A stretch of DNA of 64,000 bases from NCBI RefSeq assembly GCF_026870155.1, contig NZ_CP113975.1, positions 2,852,001 to 2,916,000 of the forward strand, in the 5' to 3' direction. The first letter of the stretch is position 1. The number at the start of each line of letters is the position of its first letter. Positions 34,042 through 43,474 of the stretch are shown here, one piece after another. The DNA comes from Flavobacterium marginilacus (lineage in GTDB: Bacteria; Bacteroidota; Bacteroidia; Flavobacteriales; Flavobacteriaceae). A program made the translations under genes and the position numbers. Below the pieces are notes generated by a model. That model did no database searches. It saw nothing but the letters and a program-made list of their open reading frames with translations, and had not been told where the DNA came from.

Positions 34042-35637
34042 ATGAGGAAAATTCTCTTACTTTCATTTTTCAGTTTACTGCTTATACAATGTACTTCTGT
34101 GAAAGAACACAATGAGCATTTGAACGACTTAATACCGGAAAGTGACCTAAAAGAAGACGTCGATTTTACTTATCAAAAACTGCAGCGACTCCAGCCTAAA
34201 TTGTATTGGTACATTTCAAAAAAAGAACTCGATTTTAAATTCGACAGCTTAAAAAGTACCATTACAAAACCAATGACCAGCTATGAATTTTACAAAAAGC
34301 TTAGTCCTGTGGTGTCTTCGATCCGTCAAGGTCATTTGATTGTTTCCCCTTCAGTAAAAATATTAAGCAAATCGGAACAAGAAGCGATTAAAGAACTGGG
34401 AGCTGGTCCTTTTTCGCAATTTGAATTTGAAATTCTTAATGACAAAATGTATGTCACTAAAAACAAATCAGACGATGAAGCAATACAGACAGGAGCAGAA
34501 GTTATATCCATTAATGACCAAAAAACCAGCGAATTAATTCATGAATATTACACGCTTTTTGCCTCAGACGGATATAACAAAACATTTAAAAGAAAAAGAG
34601 TTTCCAAAATGTTTTCTACATTTTACACCAATGAAAATGGCCCTCAAAACAGTTTGAAATATGTTTTTAAACAAAGTGATTCTTTATACACAACATCTAT
34701 TAAACGAAAAGCGGCACCGAAAAAAGAGGGAAACGGAGCTTTAATGAAAGTAGTTGGACATGAAGCGAAAATTAACTTCCTAACAAGTAAGGATAAAAAA
34801 ACGTACGGCTATAATGAAAACACGAAAATGAATAATCGTGATTTAAAGTTCATCGAAAAAGACAACAGTATTGCTTTACTTAAAATCAGCCATTTTGCAT
34901 TAGGAAAACCTTCTCGTTTCTATGAAGAAAGCTTTATGAAAATGCAGCAGTATAAAACAAAAACATTAATAATTGATTTAAGAAATAACCCTGGCGGTTC
35001 CTTAAAAGAAATTGAGATTCTATACAGTTATTTATCGGATGCATCTTATGCTTTTACAGATCCTTTTCAAGTGGTTTCAAAAACGGCTCTAATCGAAAAA
35101 ACACCTTTTAGCAAAGCTCCATTATTTGCAAAATTTTTCATAACTCCTTTTTATGCGCCTTATATGTATCTTAATGTTCATAAAAATGAAGACGGCGATT
35201 ACTACATTCCTAATTCTGCATCAAAGAGAAAACCAATAAATAAAAATGCATTCAGAGGAAAGATATACGTAATGATAAACGGAGGCACATTTTCAGCGTC
35301 CAGTATTATTTCTTCTAATTTAAAAGGATCAAAGAGAGCCACTTTTGTAGGTGAAGAAACAGGCGGTGCATACAACGGAACTGTTGCAGGTATCATGCCG
35401 ACTGTTAAACTGCCAAATTCTGATATAAAAATAACAATAGGATTAATGGTTGTTGCTCCATCTTATAAAACAGCGCTCGAAGGACGCGGTATTTTTCCAG
35501 ATAAAGAAATTATCCCAACTCCAGCTGATTTTAAAAGCGGTAAAGATTTAGAACTGAGCTGGATCTTGGAAGACATTAAAAAGAACCCCATAATTTTCAG
35601 CGAAAATCAAAATAGCGAAGATATTACTCTAAAATAA
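34042..35637 (+). CDS. S41 family peptidase, predicted lipoprotein
   Basis: The protein is 531 residues from the ATG at 34042, which opens with a lipoprotein signal (MRKILLLSFFSLLLIQC). A PDZ-like middle segment (GAEVISINDQKTSELI) is followed by the S41 core: LIIDLRNNPGGSLKEIE, then NGGTFSASSII with the probable nucleophile Ser, then GEETGGAYNG. It is expected in the cell envelope, cleaving unfolded or tail-tagged proteins. Confidence 0.85.
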   Translation: MRKILLLSFFSLLLIQCTSVKEHNEHLNDLIPESDLKEDVDFTYQKLQRLQPKLYWYISKKELDFKFDSLKSTITKPMTSYEFYKKLSPVVSSIRQGHLIVSPSVKILSKSEQEAIKELGAGPFSQFEFEILNDKMYVTKNKSDDEAIQTGAEVISINDQKTSELIHEYYTLFASDGYNKTFKRKRVSKMFSTFYTNENGPQNSLKYVFKQSDSLYTTSIKRKAAPKKEGNGALMKVVGHEAKINFLTSKDKKTYGYNENTKMNNRDLKFIEKDNSIALLKISHFALGKPSRFYEESFMKMQQYKTKTLIIDLRNNPGGSLKEIEILYSYLSDASYAFTDPFQVVSKTALIEKTPFSKAPLFAKFFITPFYAPYMYLNVHKNEDGDYYIPNSASKRKPINKNAFRGKIYVMINGGTFSASSIISSNLKGSKRATFVGEETGGAYNGTVAGIMPTVKLPNSDIKITIGLMVVAPSYKTALEGRGIFPDKEIIPTPADFKSGKDLELSWILEDIKKNPIIFSENQNSEDITLK

Positions 35638-35725
35638 CGGCATCCATAATTAAAAGCACAAAAAAATACACATACATCATTAATTATTAGTATCTTAGTA
35701 GTAACAATTTAAAACTCTTGATATT

Positions 35726-36157
35726 ATGAACAATGTAAAAAGCTTGAATAAGTGGGCCAATGCGCATACTTATTTACCTGTAGATATCCTTAGAATGGCT
35801 CTTGGTGTTTTTTTATTTATGAAAGGAGTTTATTTTTTTTCAAACACCCAATATTTAGTTGATTTATTATCACCTATAGACAAGTTTGACAAATTTGGCG
35901 GAGGCATGTTCTTGATTCATTATATAGCCCCTGCTCATTTGATCGGCGGTATTTTAATATTCTTCGGGTTATTGACACGCTGGGCCATAACAGGACAGCT
36001 GCCTATTTTAATTAGTGCCATTATTATCAACTTTATGGGACAAATGCACCATCAAAATTTACTTTTAGCAATACTAACTCTAACAGTGTGTGTGGGTTTT
36101 CTAATTTATGGAAGCGGAAAAAATTCGGCAGATTACTATTTTAAAATGCAACAATAA
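35726..36157 (+). CDS. DoxX family membrane protein
   Basis: The 143-residue protein has four hydrophobic segments (FLFMKGVYFF, IAPAHLIGGILIFFGLLTRW, LPILISAIIINFMG, LTLTVCVGFLIYG) with the DoxX signature ILRMALGVFLFMKG near the N-terminus. The function is not known in detail; relatives are linked to redox or thiosulfate-quinone activities. Confidence 0.82.
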   Translation: MNNVKSLNKWANAHTYLPVDILRMALGVFLFMKGVYFFSNTQYLVDLLSPIDKFDKFGGGMFLIHYIAPAHLIGGILIFFGLLTRWAITGQLPILISAIIINFMGQMHHQNLLLAILTLTVCVGFLIYGSGKNSADYYFKMQQ

Positions 36158-36191
36158 TAGCAATCCGGAATCAGCAGAAAATATCAAAAAC

Positions 36192-36222
36192 GAAAAGAGA
36201 GGAACATTGTCCTCTCTTTTTT
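36192..36222. terminator. Terminator between doxX and menE
   Basis: AAAAGAGAGG and CCTCTCTTTT enclose AACATTGT and are followed by more T. It serves the convergent gene pair. Confidence 0.8.
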
Positions 36223-36246
36223 ATTTCCCGAAACTTTACTTAAAGT

Positions 36247-37302
36247 TTAATTAGCTAATACTAATTTTTTACTTTCTTCTCTCATTATTTTGCCAGTAGC
36301 AGTTTCTTTAAATTTAGGTATAAAAATAATGTCTTTTGGTTTCTCATATTTATCCAAAACATCAAATACTGAATTATCAATCTTAATAGTTTCTCCTTCT
36401 ACATATAAAACCACTTTTTCACCCAAACTATCATCTTGCTCACCATTTACAAAATAACGTCTAGGTATCAATGTCGATAGTTTACCCTCGACCTGCTCCG
36501 GCATAATTTTAATACCGCCGCTATTAATTACATTATCAAAACGTCCTAACCAGATAAACTGCGTATCTGAAATTAACTTCACGATATCGTTTGTAACAAT
36601 TTTTTCGCTTCTGATATTTTTAGCAACAATCTCCAAGCATTGATTTTCATTTATAGAAACTGTAACGTTTGGCAATGTTGTAAATGCTTCTGTACCAATT
36701 TTTTTAGCTGCTATATGAGTAATAGTTTCCGTCATTCCATAAGTCTCATAAATCTGGACTGGTAATTTAACCAATTCCTGTTCCAATGATTTATGAACTT
36801 TAACTCCCCCAATAATTATCTTTTTGATATTAGTCAGCTTATTGATTGAGTTTTTGGCCTGAAGCGGCACCATAGCTGCAAAATCATATTTTTGATCATT
36901 ATATTCCAAAGGATGTGAACTAGGCTCTACAAAATCCATATCCAGACCTAGAATAAATGAACGTACAAACATCATTTTTCCTGCAACATAATTTACCGGC
37001 AGACAATGCAGCACTTTATTTCCAGGCTCTAGTCCAAAAAAATCTCCTGTTGAAATCGCTGATTGAACCATGGCCTCTTTTTCGACTCTTATTGTTTTTG
37101 GTTCACCTGTAGTTCCCGAAGTATACATATCAATATAAGATTTATCATCGAACCAGTCCAGTAAAAAATCTCCGACTGCCTGCTCGAAATCTGCTCCTTC
37201 TTTTATAAAACTATAAGCAATTCTGCATAAATCCTCTTTTGTTAAATGATGTCCATTTATTTTAAAATGATTGTGTACGTTTTTGTATGTTATTGCACTC
37301 AT
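36247..37302 (-). CDS. menE: AMP-binding enzyme, o-succinylbenzoate-CoA ligase-like
   Basis: The 351-residue adenylating enzyme has the P-loop-like MYTSGTTGEPKTI, the YETYGMTETITHIA substrate motif, WLGRFDNVINSGG and the C-terminal catalytic lysine in KETATGKIMREE. It is shorter than the usual 450-500 residues because the N-terminal subdomain is reduced, as in other Bacteroidetes MenE proteins. It would activate o-succinylbenzoate for menaquinone synthesis; no other men genes are adjacent, so the symbol is provisional. Confidence 0.78.
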   Translation of the reverse strand: MSAITYKNVHNHFKINGHHLTKEDLCRIAYSFIKEGADFEQAVGDFLLDWFDDKSYIDMYTSGTTGEPKTIRVEKEAMVQSAISTGDFFGLEPGNKVLHCLPVNYVAGKMMFVRSFILGLDMDFVEPSSHPLEYNDQKYDFAAMVPLQAKNSINKLTNIKKIIIGGVKVHKSLEQELVKLPVQIYETYGMTETITHIAAKKIGTEAFTTLPNVTVSINENQCLEIVAKNIRSEKIVTNDIVKLISDTQFIWLGRFDNVINSGGIKIMPEQVEGKLSTLIPRRYFVNGEQDDSLGEKVVLYVEGETIKIDNSVFDVLDKYEKPKDIIFIPKFKETATGKIMREESKKLVLAN

Positions 37303-37338
37303 AATAATATTGATAATTTTATGTTACTTATTTAAAAA

Positions 37339-38250
37339 TCAAATACTTTCTGTCAGTTTTTTTACCCACTCCGTCCATTTGTATTTATACCCAAATATAA
37401 TCAAAAGCAAAGGATAAATCACTATTACAGGGAAGATAATATCAAATCCGGCTTCAGGTTCTGACACATCTTTAAAAATAGAATACGTCTGAAAAGCAGT
37501 CCAATCTGATGTCACTAATAAAGCCCCTATCAAGTTGTTTGCAGCATGAAATCCTAATGCCAATTCCATTCCGTCATCCATTAAAGTCATTATCCCTAAC
37601 AACAGTCCGGTTCCAATATAATACACCATAATTATATTGCCAATCTTCGAAACTTCGGGATTAGACAAATGCAGTAATCCAAAAATAGCTGAAGTAGCTA
37701 ACAATGGCAGCCATTTGTTCCGAGACAAATTAGCAAAGCCCTGCATTAAATAACCTCTGAAAATTAATTCTTCAACTGTTGTCTGTATTGGAATCAATAA
37801 AGATGCTATAATGAATAAAATTAAAAAGGGAACGGGCTGAAAATTGATTTCAAAATCAGATGGATTTAAATAATACGAAACCAAGGTTGTAACAATGGTA
37901 AATACAGACCAAATTGAGAATGAAAACAATACTCTTTTCCAGTCGATTTCCTTTCGGCCGGTAACAATTGAAATAAAAGTCTGCCGATGTAAAAATCGAA
38001 CTGCAAAAAACACACCGCCCAAAGCAACTACATAGGAAAACAATAAAAGAAACAAATTCAAATTAGGCTCTAAAAAATGAAATACTTCCTCATCTGTCAC
38101 TGGATATGACTTCCCTTTAAAAGAAGTCTGATATAAAATTACTGCCAGCATAGGCATCTGTCCTAAAAAAGATGCTCCGACAATAATTAATAACCCTAAA
38201 AGGTATTTCCAAAATTTATTTTCTTTATCAATTCCCTGCTTTATAAACAT
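37339..38250 (-). CDS. CPBP family intramembrane glutamic endopeptidase
   Basis: The 303-residue protein with about eight membrane segments has the CPBP/Abi motifs: EELIFRGYLMQG (Glu-Glu and Arg), the second-motif histidine in FGLLHLSNPE and a third-motif HAANN. Members are Rce1-like membrane proteases, some acting in bacteriocin immunity or protein maturation. It lies 36 bp upstream of menE on the same strand. Confidence 0.87.
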   Translation of the reverse strand: MFIKQGIDKENKFWKYLLGLLIIVGASFLGQMPMLAVILYQTSFKGKSYPVTDEEVFHFLEPNLNLFLLLFSYVVALGGVFFAVRFLHRQTFISIVTGRKEIDWKRVLFSFSIWSVFTIVTTLVSYYLNPSDFEINFQPVPFLILFIIASLLIPIQTTVEELIFRGYLMQGFANLSRNKWLPLLATSAIFGLLHLSNPEVSKIGNIIMVYYIGTGLLLGIMTLMDDGMELALGFHAANNLIGALLVTSDWTAFQTYSIFKDVSEPEAGFDIIFPVIVIYPLLLIIFGYKYKWTEWVKKLTESI

Positions 38251-38295
38251 TGGTTATTTTTTTCTAAATTATACTTCAAATGGCTTTTCAAATCT

Positions 38296-38303
38296 TATTT
38301 TTG
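38296..38303 (+). promoter_or_regulatory. -7 promoter box of the ArsC-like gene
   Basis: TATTTTTG matches TAnnTTTG, 53 bp upstream of the ATG at 38357. Confidence 0.5.
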
Positions 38304-38356
38304 CCGAAACTAAAGTAGCCATTTTTATTTTAGAACAACCCAAAAATGATACAAAA

Positions 38357-38698
38357 ATGATACAAATTTACCATAACCAGCGCTGTGGAAAATCAAGAAG
38401 CTGCCTGCTTTTTTTAGAAGAATCAAATAAAGATTTTGAGATTATCAATTACCTTAGCACACCTCCGACAGCTGCCGAATTAACTGTGTTATTAAAACAG
38501 CTGAATTTCAGTCCAATTGAACTGGTGCGCCAAAAAGAAAAAATATGGATAGAAAATTTCAAAGGAAAAACACTAACTGACGATCAGATTATTCAGGCAA
38601 TGGCAGAAAATCCAATTCTTATCGAAAGACCTATCATTGTTAAAGATGGCCAGGCCATTATTGGCAGAGATTTAGACAAGGTTTCTCCTTTCATTTAA
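38357..38698 (+). CDS. ArsC-family reductase (arsenate reductase-like / Spx-like)
   Basis: The 113-residue thioredoxin-fold protein has the family N-terminus IYHNQRCGKSRSCLLFLEE with the active-site Cys10 and an additional Cys near it. The C-terminal ENPILIERPIIV contains the conserved arginine and cis-proline, as in ArsC/YfgD. It could reduce arsenate or a related thiol substrate; no ars operon is near, so the role is uncertain. Confidence 0.85.
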   Translation: MIQIYHNQRCGKSRSCLLFLEESNKDFEIINYLSTPPTAAELTVLLKQLNFSPIELVRQKEKIWIENFKGKTLTDDQIIQAMAENPILIERPIIVKDGQAIIGRDLDKVSPFI

Positions 38699-38778
38699 AC
38701 ATTAACATAAGTTTAAGAAGCCTAACTTAAACTATTTTCAAATTTCTGCGTCTTACCCAGAAATCTTATTTATTACAA

Positions 38779-41235
38779 ATGAAAAATTTCAAATTTAATG
38801 TAGTCCTATTATTTTTACTTTTAGGATTAACCAATTTTGCCCAGCAAAGACCTCCTTCTTTTAACAAAGTTAAGGTTACTGGAAAAATTGTAGACAAAAA
38901 AAGTAACCAGCCTTTAGAATTTGCTACTATCACCTTAAAGAATCAAAAAAATCCAAAAGCCATTTCCGGCGGAATTACTAATAACAAAGGAGAATACGAA
39001 GCTGATGTTATTCCTGGCGTTTATGACATTACTATCGAATTTATTTCCTTTAAATCAGTCGACATAAAAGGAAAAAGCATAACCGAAAAAACTTCATTAG
39101 GCACAATTGCACTTGAAGATGATGCTTCACAGCTGAATGAAGTTGTTGTCCGTTCCGAAAAGTCATCAGTTGAAATAAAACTGGACAAAAAAGTCTATAA
39201 CGTTGGTCAGGATATGATGGTAAAAGGCGGTACTGTAAGTGATGTTTTGGATAATGTCCCTTCTGTTTCTGTTGATACCGAAGGAAATGTAAGTTTAAGA
39301 GGAAGTGATAACGTCCGAATTTTAATTGACGGAAGACCATCTTATGCCGTAAACATCGCAGAAGCATTACGACAGCTCCCTGCTGATGCTATTGATAAAG
39401 TGGAAGTAATTACCAATCCATCTGCTCGATATGATGCCGAAGGCGGTTCAGGTATAATCAATATTTTATTTAAAAAAGGTAAAAATCAGGGTTTTAACGG
39501 AACTCTTATCGCTTCAACAGGTATTCCTGAAACCTATGGTTTAACTGCCAATGTGAATTATAAAACCGAAAAATTAAACTACTTCACTACTGCTGGTTAC
39601 AACCACAGAACGAACGAAGGCGGCGGTAAAACGAATTCTCAGTATTTTAATAACGACGGTTCTATTAAAAATTATTTAAATGAAGACCGTGATACAGAAA
39701 GAACCAATGATGGTTTTAATGGAAGAGCCGGACTTGAATGGACAGTTGCTCCAAATACCTATTGGACAAATGCCATTAATTATGAAAAATATACAGGCGA
39801 TTCTAATGATTTGATCAACTACAATAACTATGACGCTTCCCACATTTTCACAGGTTCAACGTATCGTTTGAATACTGGAGATACAGGCAGTGAAAATATC
39901 TCCTATACTTCAAACTTAATTAAAAACTTCAACGATAAAGGACACAAACTTACGGTTGATGCTTCTATATCAAGAAATACTGATGACAGCCAAAGTATAA
40001 TTACAGGTTCTAATAACTACAATAACACCTTAAACAACCAAATTCAAAAGCAAGCACAAATTCAGGCTGATTATGTTCTTCCGTTAGGAGAAGGCAGTCA
40101 GTTTGAAGCTGGATATAAAGGAAGTTTTGGTGACTTAAACAACGAATATTACGTTCTTGATGAAAATGGAGCAAGAATCGATAATTTATCAAATACTTTA
40201 GAGTACAAAGAAAATATCAATGCCCTTTATACTCAATATGGTTTCAAAGCAAATAAGTTCTCTTATTTATTTGGACTGCGCTGGGAAGACACTAATATCG
40301 AAGTTAACTTATTAGAAGCCCCTAAAGATTTCAATACTAAAAAATACAGCAATTTGTTTCCAAGTGCTTTCATCAGTTATGAAATTTCAGATCAAAGTAA
40401 CTTAACAACAAGTTACAGCAAACGTTTAACTAGACCAAGAGGGCGATTCATGAACCCTGCTGTAAATTATTCTAGCAATGTCAATATTTTTCAAGGAAAT
40501 CCAGATTTAGATCCTTCTCTAACAGATAAATTTGATTTTGGATACATCAAACGCTGGGAAAAAGTAACTTTTAATACTTCTGCTTATTTTGAAGACACCA
40601 AAGATGTTTTCAGCTTTGTACGGTCACCTACAGGTGATGAAGTGAATGGAGTTCCAGTAATCAAAAGCCAGCCTATAAACTTAGGAAAAGAACAAAAATT
40701 TGGTTTTGAATTTACCTTAAATTATAATCCGTTCAAAATATGGAGAATAAACAGTAATTTCAATTTATACAATGTAAAAACAACCGGAGAACACAGCTAC
40801 ACGGATACGACAGGAAAACTTGTAGTACAAAATCTTGACAATCAAGCTACCTCTTGGTTTGCAAGAGTAAGTTCAAAATTAACTTTGCCATACAAAATTG
40901 ACTGGCAGCTGAACGGCACATATAATGGGGAACAAAAAACTGCACAAGGAAAAAACTTAGATCAGTTTTCTATGAATACCGCTTTCAGTAAAGATCTAAT
41001 GAAAGATAAAGCGACAATTGCATTCAATATCAGTGATATTTTCAACACCAGAAAAATGAGATCATACACCTATCTTGATAATCAAATCTCATATGGCGAA
41101 ATGCAGTTCCGTAAACGTCAGTTCAATTTATCGTTTACTTACCGTTTCAACAAAGCGAAAAATGAAAGAGAAAAGAATGCTCAGCCTAGAAATGATGGCG
41201 GAGGAGATGGCGGAGGCGGCGATTTCCCTGGATAA
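38779..41235 (+). CDS. TonB-dependent receptor-like outer membrane beta-barrel protein
   Basis: The 818-residue protein has a signal peptide (MKNFKFNVVLLFLLLGLTNF), a carboxypeptidase-regulatory-like domain (about 32-115, VTGKIVDKKSNQPLEFATI), a plug domain (about 125-225, NVPSVSVDTEGNVSLRG, IDKVEVITNPSARYDAEGG) and a beta-barrel to the C-terminus. It matches the outer-membrane beta-barrel family 3 pattern. No SusD partner follows, so it is not a standard SusCD pair. The tail is glycine/aspartate-rich (DGGGDGGGGDFPG). Confidence 0.85.
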   Translation: MKNFKFNVVLLFLLLGLTNFAQQRPPSFNKVKVTGKIVDKKSNQPLEFATITLKNQKNPKAISGGITNNKGEYEADVIPGVYDITIEFISFKSVDIKGKSITEKTSLGTIALEDDASQLNEVVVRSEKSSVEIKLDKKVYNVGQDMMVKGGTVSDVLDNVPSVSVDTEGNVSLRGSDNVRILIDGRPSYAVNIAEALRQLPADAIDKVEVITNPSARYDAEGGSGIINILFKKGKNQGFNGTLIASTGIPETYGLTANVNYKTEKLNYFTTAGYNHRTNEGGGKTNSQYFNNDGSIKNYLNEDRDTERTNDGFNGRAGLEWTVAPNTYWTNAINYEKYTGDSNDLINYNNYDASHIFTGSTYRLNTGDTGSENISYTSNLIKNFNDKGHKLTVDASISRNTDDSQSIITGSNNYNNTLNNQIQKQAQIQADYVLPLGEGSQFEAGYKGSFGDLNNEYYVLDENGARIDNLSNTLEYKENINALYTQYGFKANKFSYLFGLRWEDTNIEVNLLEAPKDFNTKKYSNLFPSAFISYEISDQSNLTTSYSKRLTRPRGRFMNPAVNYSSNVNIFQGNPDLDPSLTDKFDFGYIKRWEKVTFNTSAYFEDTKDVFSFVRSPTGDEVNGVPVIKSQPINLGKEQKFGFEFTLNYNPFKIWRINSNFNLYNVKTTGEHSYTDTTGKLVVQNLDNQATSWFARVSSKLTLPYKIDWQLNGTYNGEQKTAQGKNLDQFSMNTAFSKDLMKDKATIAFNISDIFNTRKMRSYTYLDNQISYGEMQFRKRQFNLSFTYRFNKAKNEREKNAQPRNDGGGDGGGGDFPG

Positions 41236-41254
41236 TCTTCTCAGTAGACACAAT

Positions 41255-41286
41255 AAAAAAAGGATTCGTAATACGAATCCTTTTTT
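41255..41286. terminator. Bidirectional terminator after the TonB-like gene
   Basis: Arms GGATTCGTA and TACGAATCC are flanked by A7 and T6. Confidence 0.88.
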
Positions 41287-41306
41287 ATTTTAAAGCAAAA
41301 AAAAGA

Positions 41307-41474
41307 CTAAGCTTCTTCTTCTTTTTGTTTTGCTCTCTTTTCTTTATATGCTTCCCAAGTTGCTCCACCTACCCAGTAAGATACGAAACCAACTAAGAAA
41401 AACATTAACCAGAATCCCATTGTAAGGATGGTTAAGAAAAGTAAAAAGCCTAAATACTGTTGAAATTCAAACAT
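41307..41474 (-). CDS. Small membrane protein of unknown function (55 aa)
   Basis: From the ATG at 41474 the product is MFEFQQYLGFLLFLTILTMG and continues as one or two hydrophobic segments, then a charged tail (EAYKEKRAKQKEEEA). An upstream frame extension of ten residues begins after the TATATTTG promoter box and is less likely. It is probably a short inner-membrane protein with its C-terminus in the cytoplasm. No family is recognised. Confidence 0.65.
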   Translation of the reverse strand: MFEFQQYLGFLLFLTILTMGFWLMFFLVGFVSYWVGGATWEAYKEKRAKQKEEEA

Positions 41475-41501
41475 GTTTTCCGGAATTTTTGAATGTAGCG
41501 A

Positions 41502-41509
41502 CAAATATA
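41502..41509 (-). promoter_or_regulatory. -7 promoter box of the small membrane protein gene
   Basis: Minus-strand TATATTTG matches TAnnTTTG, 27 bp before the ATG at 41474, supporting the shorter start. Confidence 0.55.
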
Positions 41510-41836
41510 GGTTTTAAATCTTTTCAGACCAATAAAATCAATAAAAACTACAGCATTTTATCAAAATATTTTTTGTTCCTAAAACTAAGGAATGACTGGC
41601 AGGCTTTTAACTAAAGAACAATTAATATTTTATTGGAGCAGAAACATTATAAATTCTAGGAAACACCCGTCCTGCTCTCCACTATATCTTTATTTTTTTT
41701 CTTTAAAAAAACAAAACAGCTCTTTCCCTATCTTTCATTTTTAACAATCCAATAAAGCATCAACAAAAACCCATGCTAATATTATCAAATTCACACTTAT
41801 TAAAACAAAATAGTCAATATTACATAAATTAATAAT
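41510..41836. other. Intergenic region with a degraded dispersed repeat
   Basis: No coding frame is supportable here. It contains a partial copy of the variable-hairpin repeat at 41663-41716. Confidence 0.6.
41663..41716. repeat. Dispersed repeat with variable hairpin, partial copy C
   Basis: CACCCGTCCTGCTCTCCACT followed by ATATCTTT resembles the left flank of copies A and B. An AT-only stem (TTTATTTTTTTT / AAAAAAACAAA) follows and the right flank is missing. Confidence 0.6.
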
Positions 41837-41844
41837 TATATTTG
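41837..41844 (+). promoter_or_regulatory. -7 promoter box of the serine ammonia-lyase gene
   Basis: TATATTTG matches TAnnTTTG, 22 bp before the ATG at 41867. Confidence 0.6.
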
Positions 41845-41866
41845 TTCATCAATAAAATAAAAATTT

Positions 41867-43294
41867 ATGGAAGAATGTATCTCTGTTTTTGATATGTTAA
41901 AAATTGGTGTTGGCCCATCCAGTTCGCATACCCTTGGACCTTGGCGTGCAGCAGAACGTTTTTTAAATGAACTCAGAAGCGATTACGACATCAATACTGT
42001 CATCAGGGTAAAAGTAGATCTGTACGGTTCTCTTTCATTAACCGGAAAGGGACATGCCACCGATTTGGCAATTATGCTTGGACTTAGCGGCCAAGACCCA
42101 GAATACATTCCTATCCAAAATATTAACAAAATCATCAAATCGATTGAAGCCAAAAACGAAATCCATTTGGGAAACCAAATCAATATTCCCTTTTATATTC
42201 TTCAGGACATTGTTTTCAATAAAAACTTTCTTCCTTTTCATGCTAATGGATTAACATTTACTGTATATTTTAATAACGAAGCAGAATACAGTTCTACTTT
42301 TTATTCCATAGGAGGCGGATTTGTTGTCAAAGAAGAACGGGAAAATGCCCAAAATAAAGTTGCAATAAAATGCGCCTTCCCCTTCCCTATTAACAAAGCA
42401 AGCGAACTTTTGGCCTATTGTGCCAAAGAAAATAAATCCATTTCTGAAATCGTTTATGATAACGAAAAATCCATGCGCCCCGAAACAGAAATTCATCACG
42501 AATTACTGCGTATTTGGAACACTATGCTGGAATGCATGTATATTGGCTGCCATTCCGAAGGAATACTTCCCGGAGGTTTACATGTACGAAGACGCGCTTT
42601 TGACATGCATCAAAATCTGATTGGTCTATGTAATTATTCTACACCGCAGGAATGGCTGGAAGAAATCAGAAAAACCGAAGTAAAGTTCCGCCAGATTCTA
42701 AAATGGGTAAGCTGTTTTGCATTAGCGGTAAATGAAGTTAATGCTGCATTAGGCCGGGTTGTAACTGCTCCAACAAACGGAAGTTCAGGTGTAATTCCTG
42801 CCGTTTTGATGTATTATTTAGTTATCGAAAACCATCAGGCAGGCGAAAACGAAATCAAAAAATTCCTGATGGTTGCGGGCGAGATAGGCAGTATTTTCAA
42901 AAAAGGATCTACTATTTCGGCAGCAATGGGCGGGTGCCAGGCCGAAATTGGTGTTTCCAGTGCGATGGCTGCAGGAGCTTTATGCGAATTATTAGGCGGA
43001 AATCCTGCTCAGGTATTAATGGCTGCCGAAATTGCTATGGAACATCATTTGGGGTTAACCTGCGACCCTATTGGCGGTTTAGTACAGATTCCATGTATCG
43101 AAAGAAATACTATGGGTGCCATAAAAGCAATTAATGCCGCTGAACTTGCTTTGGCAACTGATGCAAAAAATGCTAAAGTATCTCTTGACAAAGTCATTGA
43201 TACTATGTGGCAAACGGCCAAAGACATGAATTCCAAATACAAAGAAACCTCCGAAGGCGGACTCGCAATTGCCGTAAATATGGCGGATTGTTAG
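41867..43294 (+). CDS. sdaA: L-serine ammonia-lyase, single-chain iron-sulfur type
   Basis: The 475-residue enzyme fuses the beta and alpha domains. The N-terminal [20 protein letters not shown] is the beta-chain substrate loop. The alpha part has [14 protein letters not shown] and three cysteines likely to hold a 4Fe-4S cluster ([24 protein letters not shown]). It deaminates serine to pyruvate without PLP. Confidence 0.95.
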   Translation: MEECISVFDMLKIGVGPSSSHTLGPWRAAERFLNELRSDYDINTVIRVKVDLYGSLSLTGKGHATDLAIMLGLSGQDPEYIPIQNINKIIKSIEAKNEIHLGNQINIPFYILQDIVFNKNFLPFHANGLTFTVYFNNEAEYSSTFYSIGGGFVVKEERENAQNKVAIKCAFPFPINKASELLAYCAKENKSISEIVYDNEKSMRPETEIHHELLRIWNTMLECMYIGCHSEGILPGGLHVRRRAFDMHQNLIGLCNYSTPQEWLEEIRKTEVKFRQILKWVSCFALAVNEVNAALGRVVTAPTNGSSGVIPAVLMYYLVIENHQAGENEIKKFLMVAGEIGSIFKKGSTISAAMGGCQAEIGVSSAMAAGALCELLGGNPAQVLMAAEIAMEHHLGLTCDPIGGLVQIPCIERNTMGAIKAINAAELALATDAKNAKVSLDKVIDTMWQTAKDMNSKYKETSEGGLAIAVNMADC

Positions 43295-43326
43295 GTTTAA
43301 GAAAGCAGGCAAAAGAATTAAGATAG

Positions 43327-43461
43327 CAGAAGGCAGATTTTAGAAATATCGAAAATTACAGAAGCATAAAAAAGATTTCAGATAAGATGCTAATATTCTT
43401 ATTCTGAAATCTTTTTTATCTGTTTATCACAGACTGAAACGTACAGAAATCTGCCTTCTGT
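43327..43461. repeat. Nested long-range inverted repeat between sdaA and kup
   Basis: Outer arms around CAGAAGGCAGATTT (43327-43340) and AAATCTGCCTTCTG (near 43447-43460) are exact inverted copies enclosing the terminator hairpin at 43368-43417. The whole gap can fold as one large nested structure. Confidence 0.7.
43368..43417. terminator. Bidirectional terminator between sdaA and kup
   Basis: AAAAAAGATTTCAGATAAGA pairs with TCTTATTCTGAAATCTTTTT, giving a long stem with A/T tracts, between convergent genes. Confidence 0.8.
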
Positions 43462-43474
43462 AATCTGAAAACTG

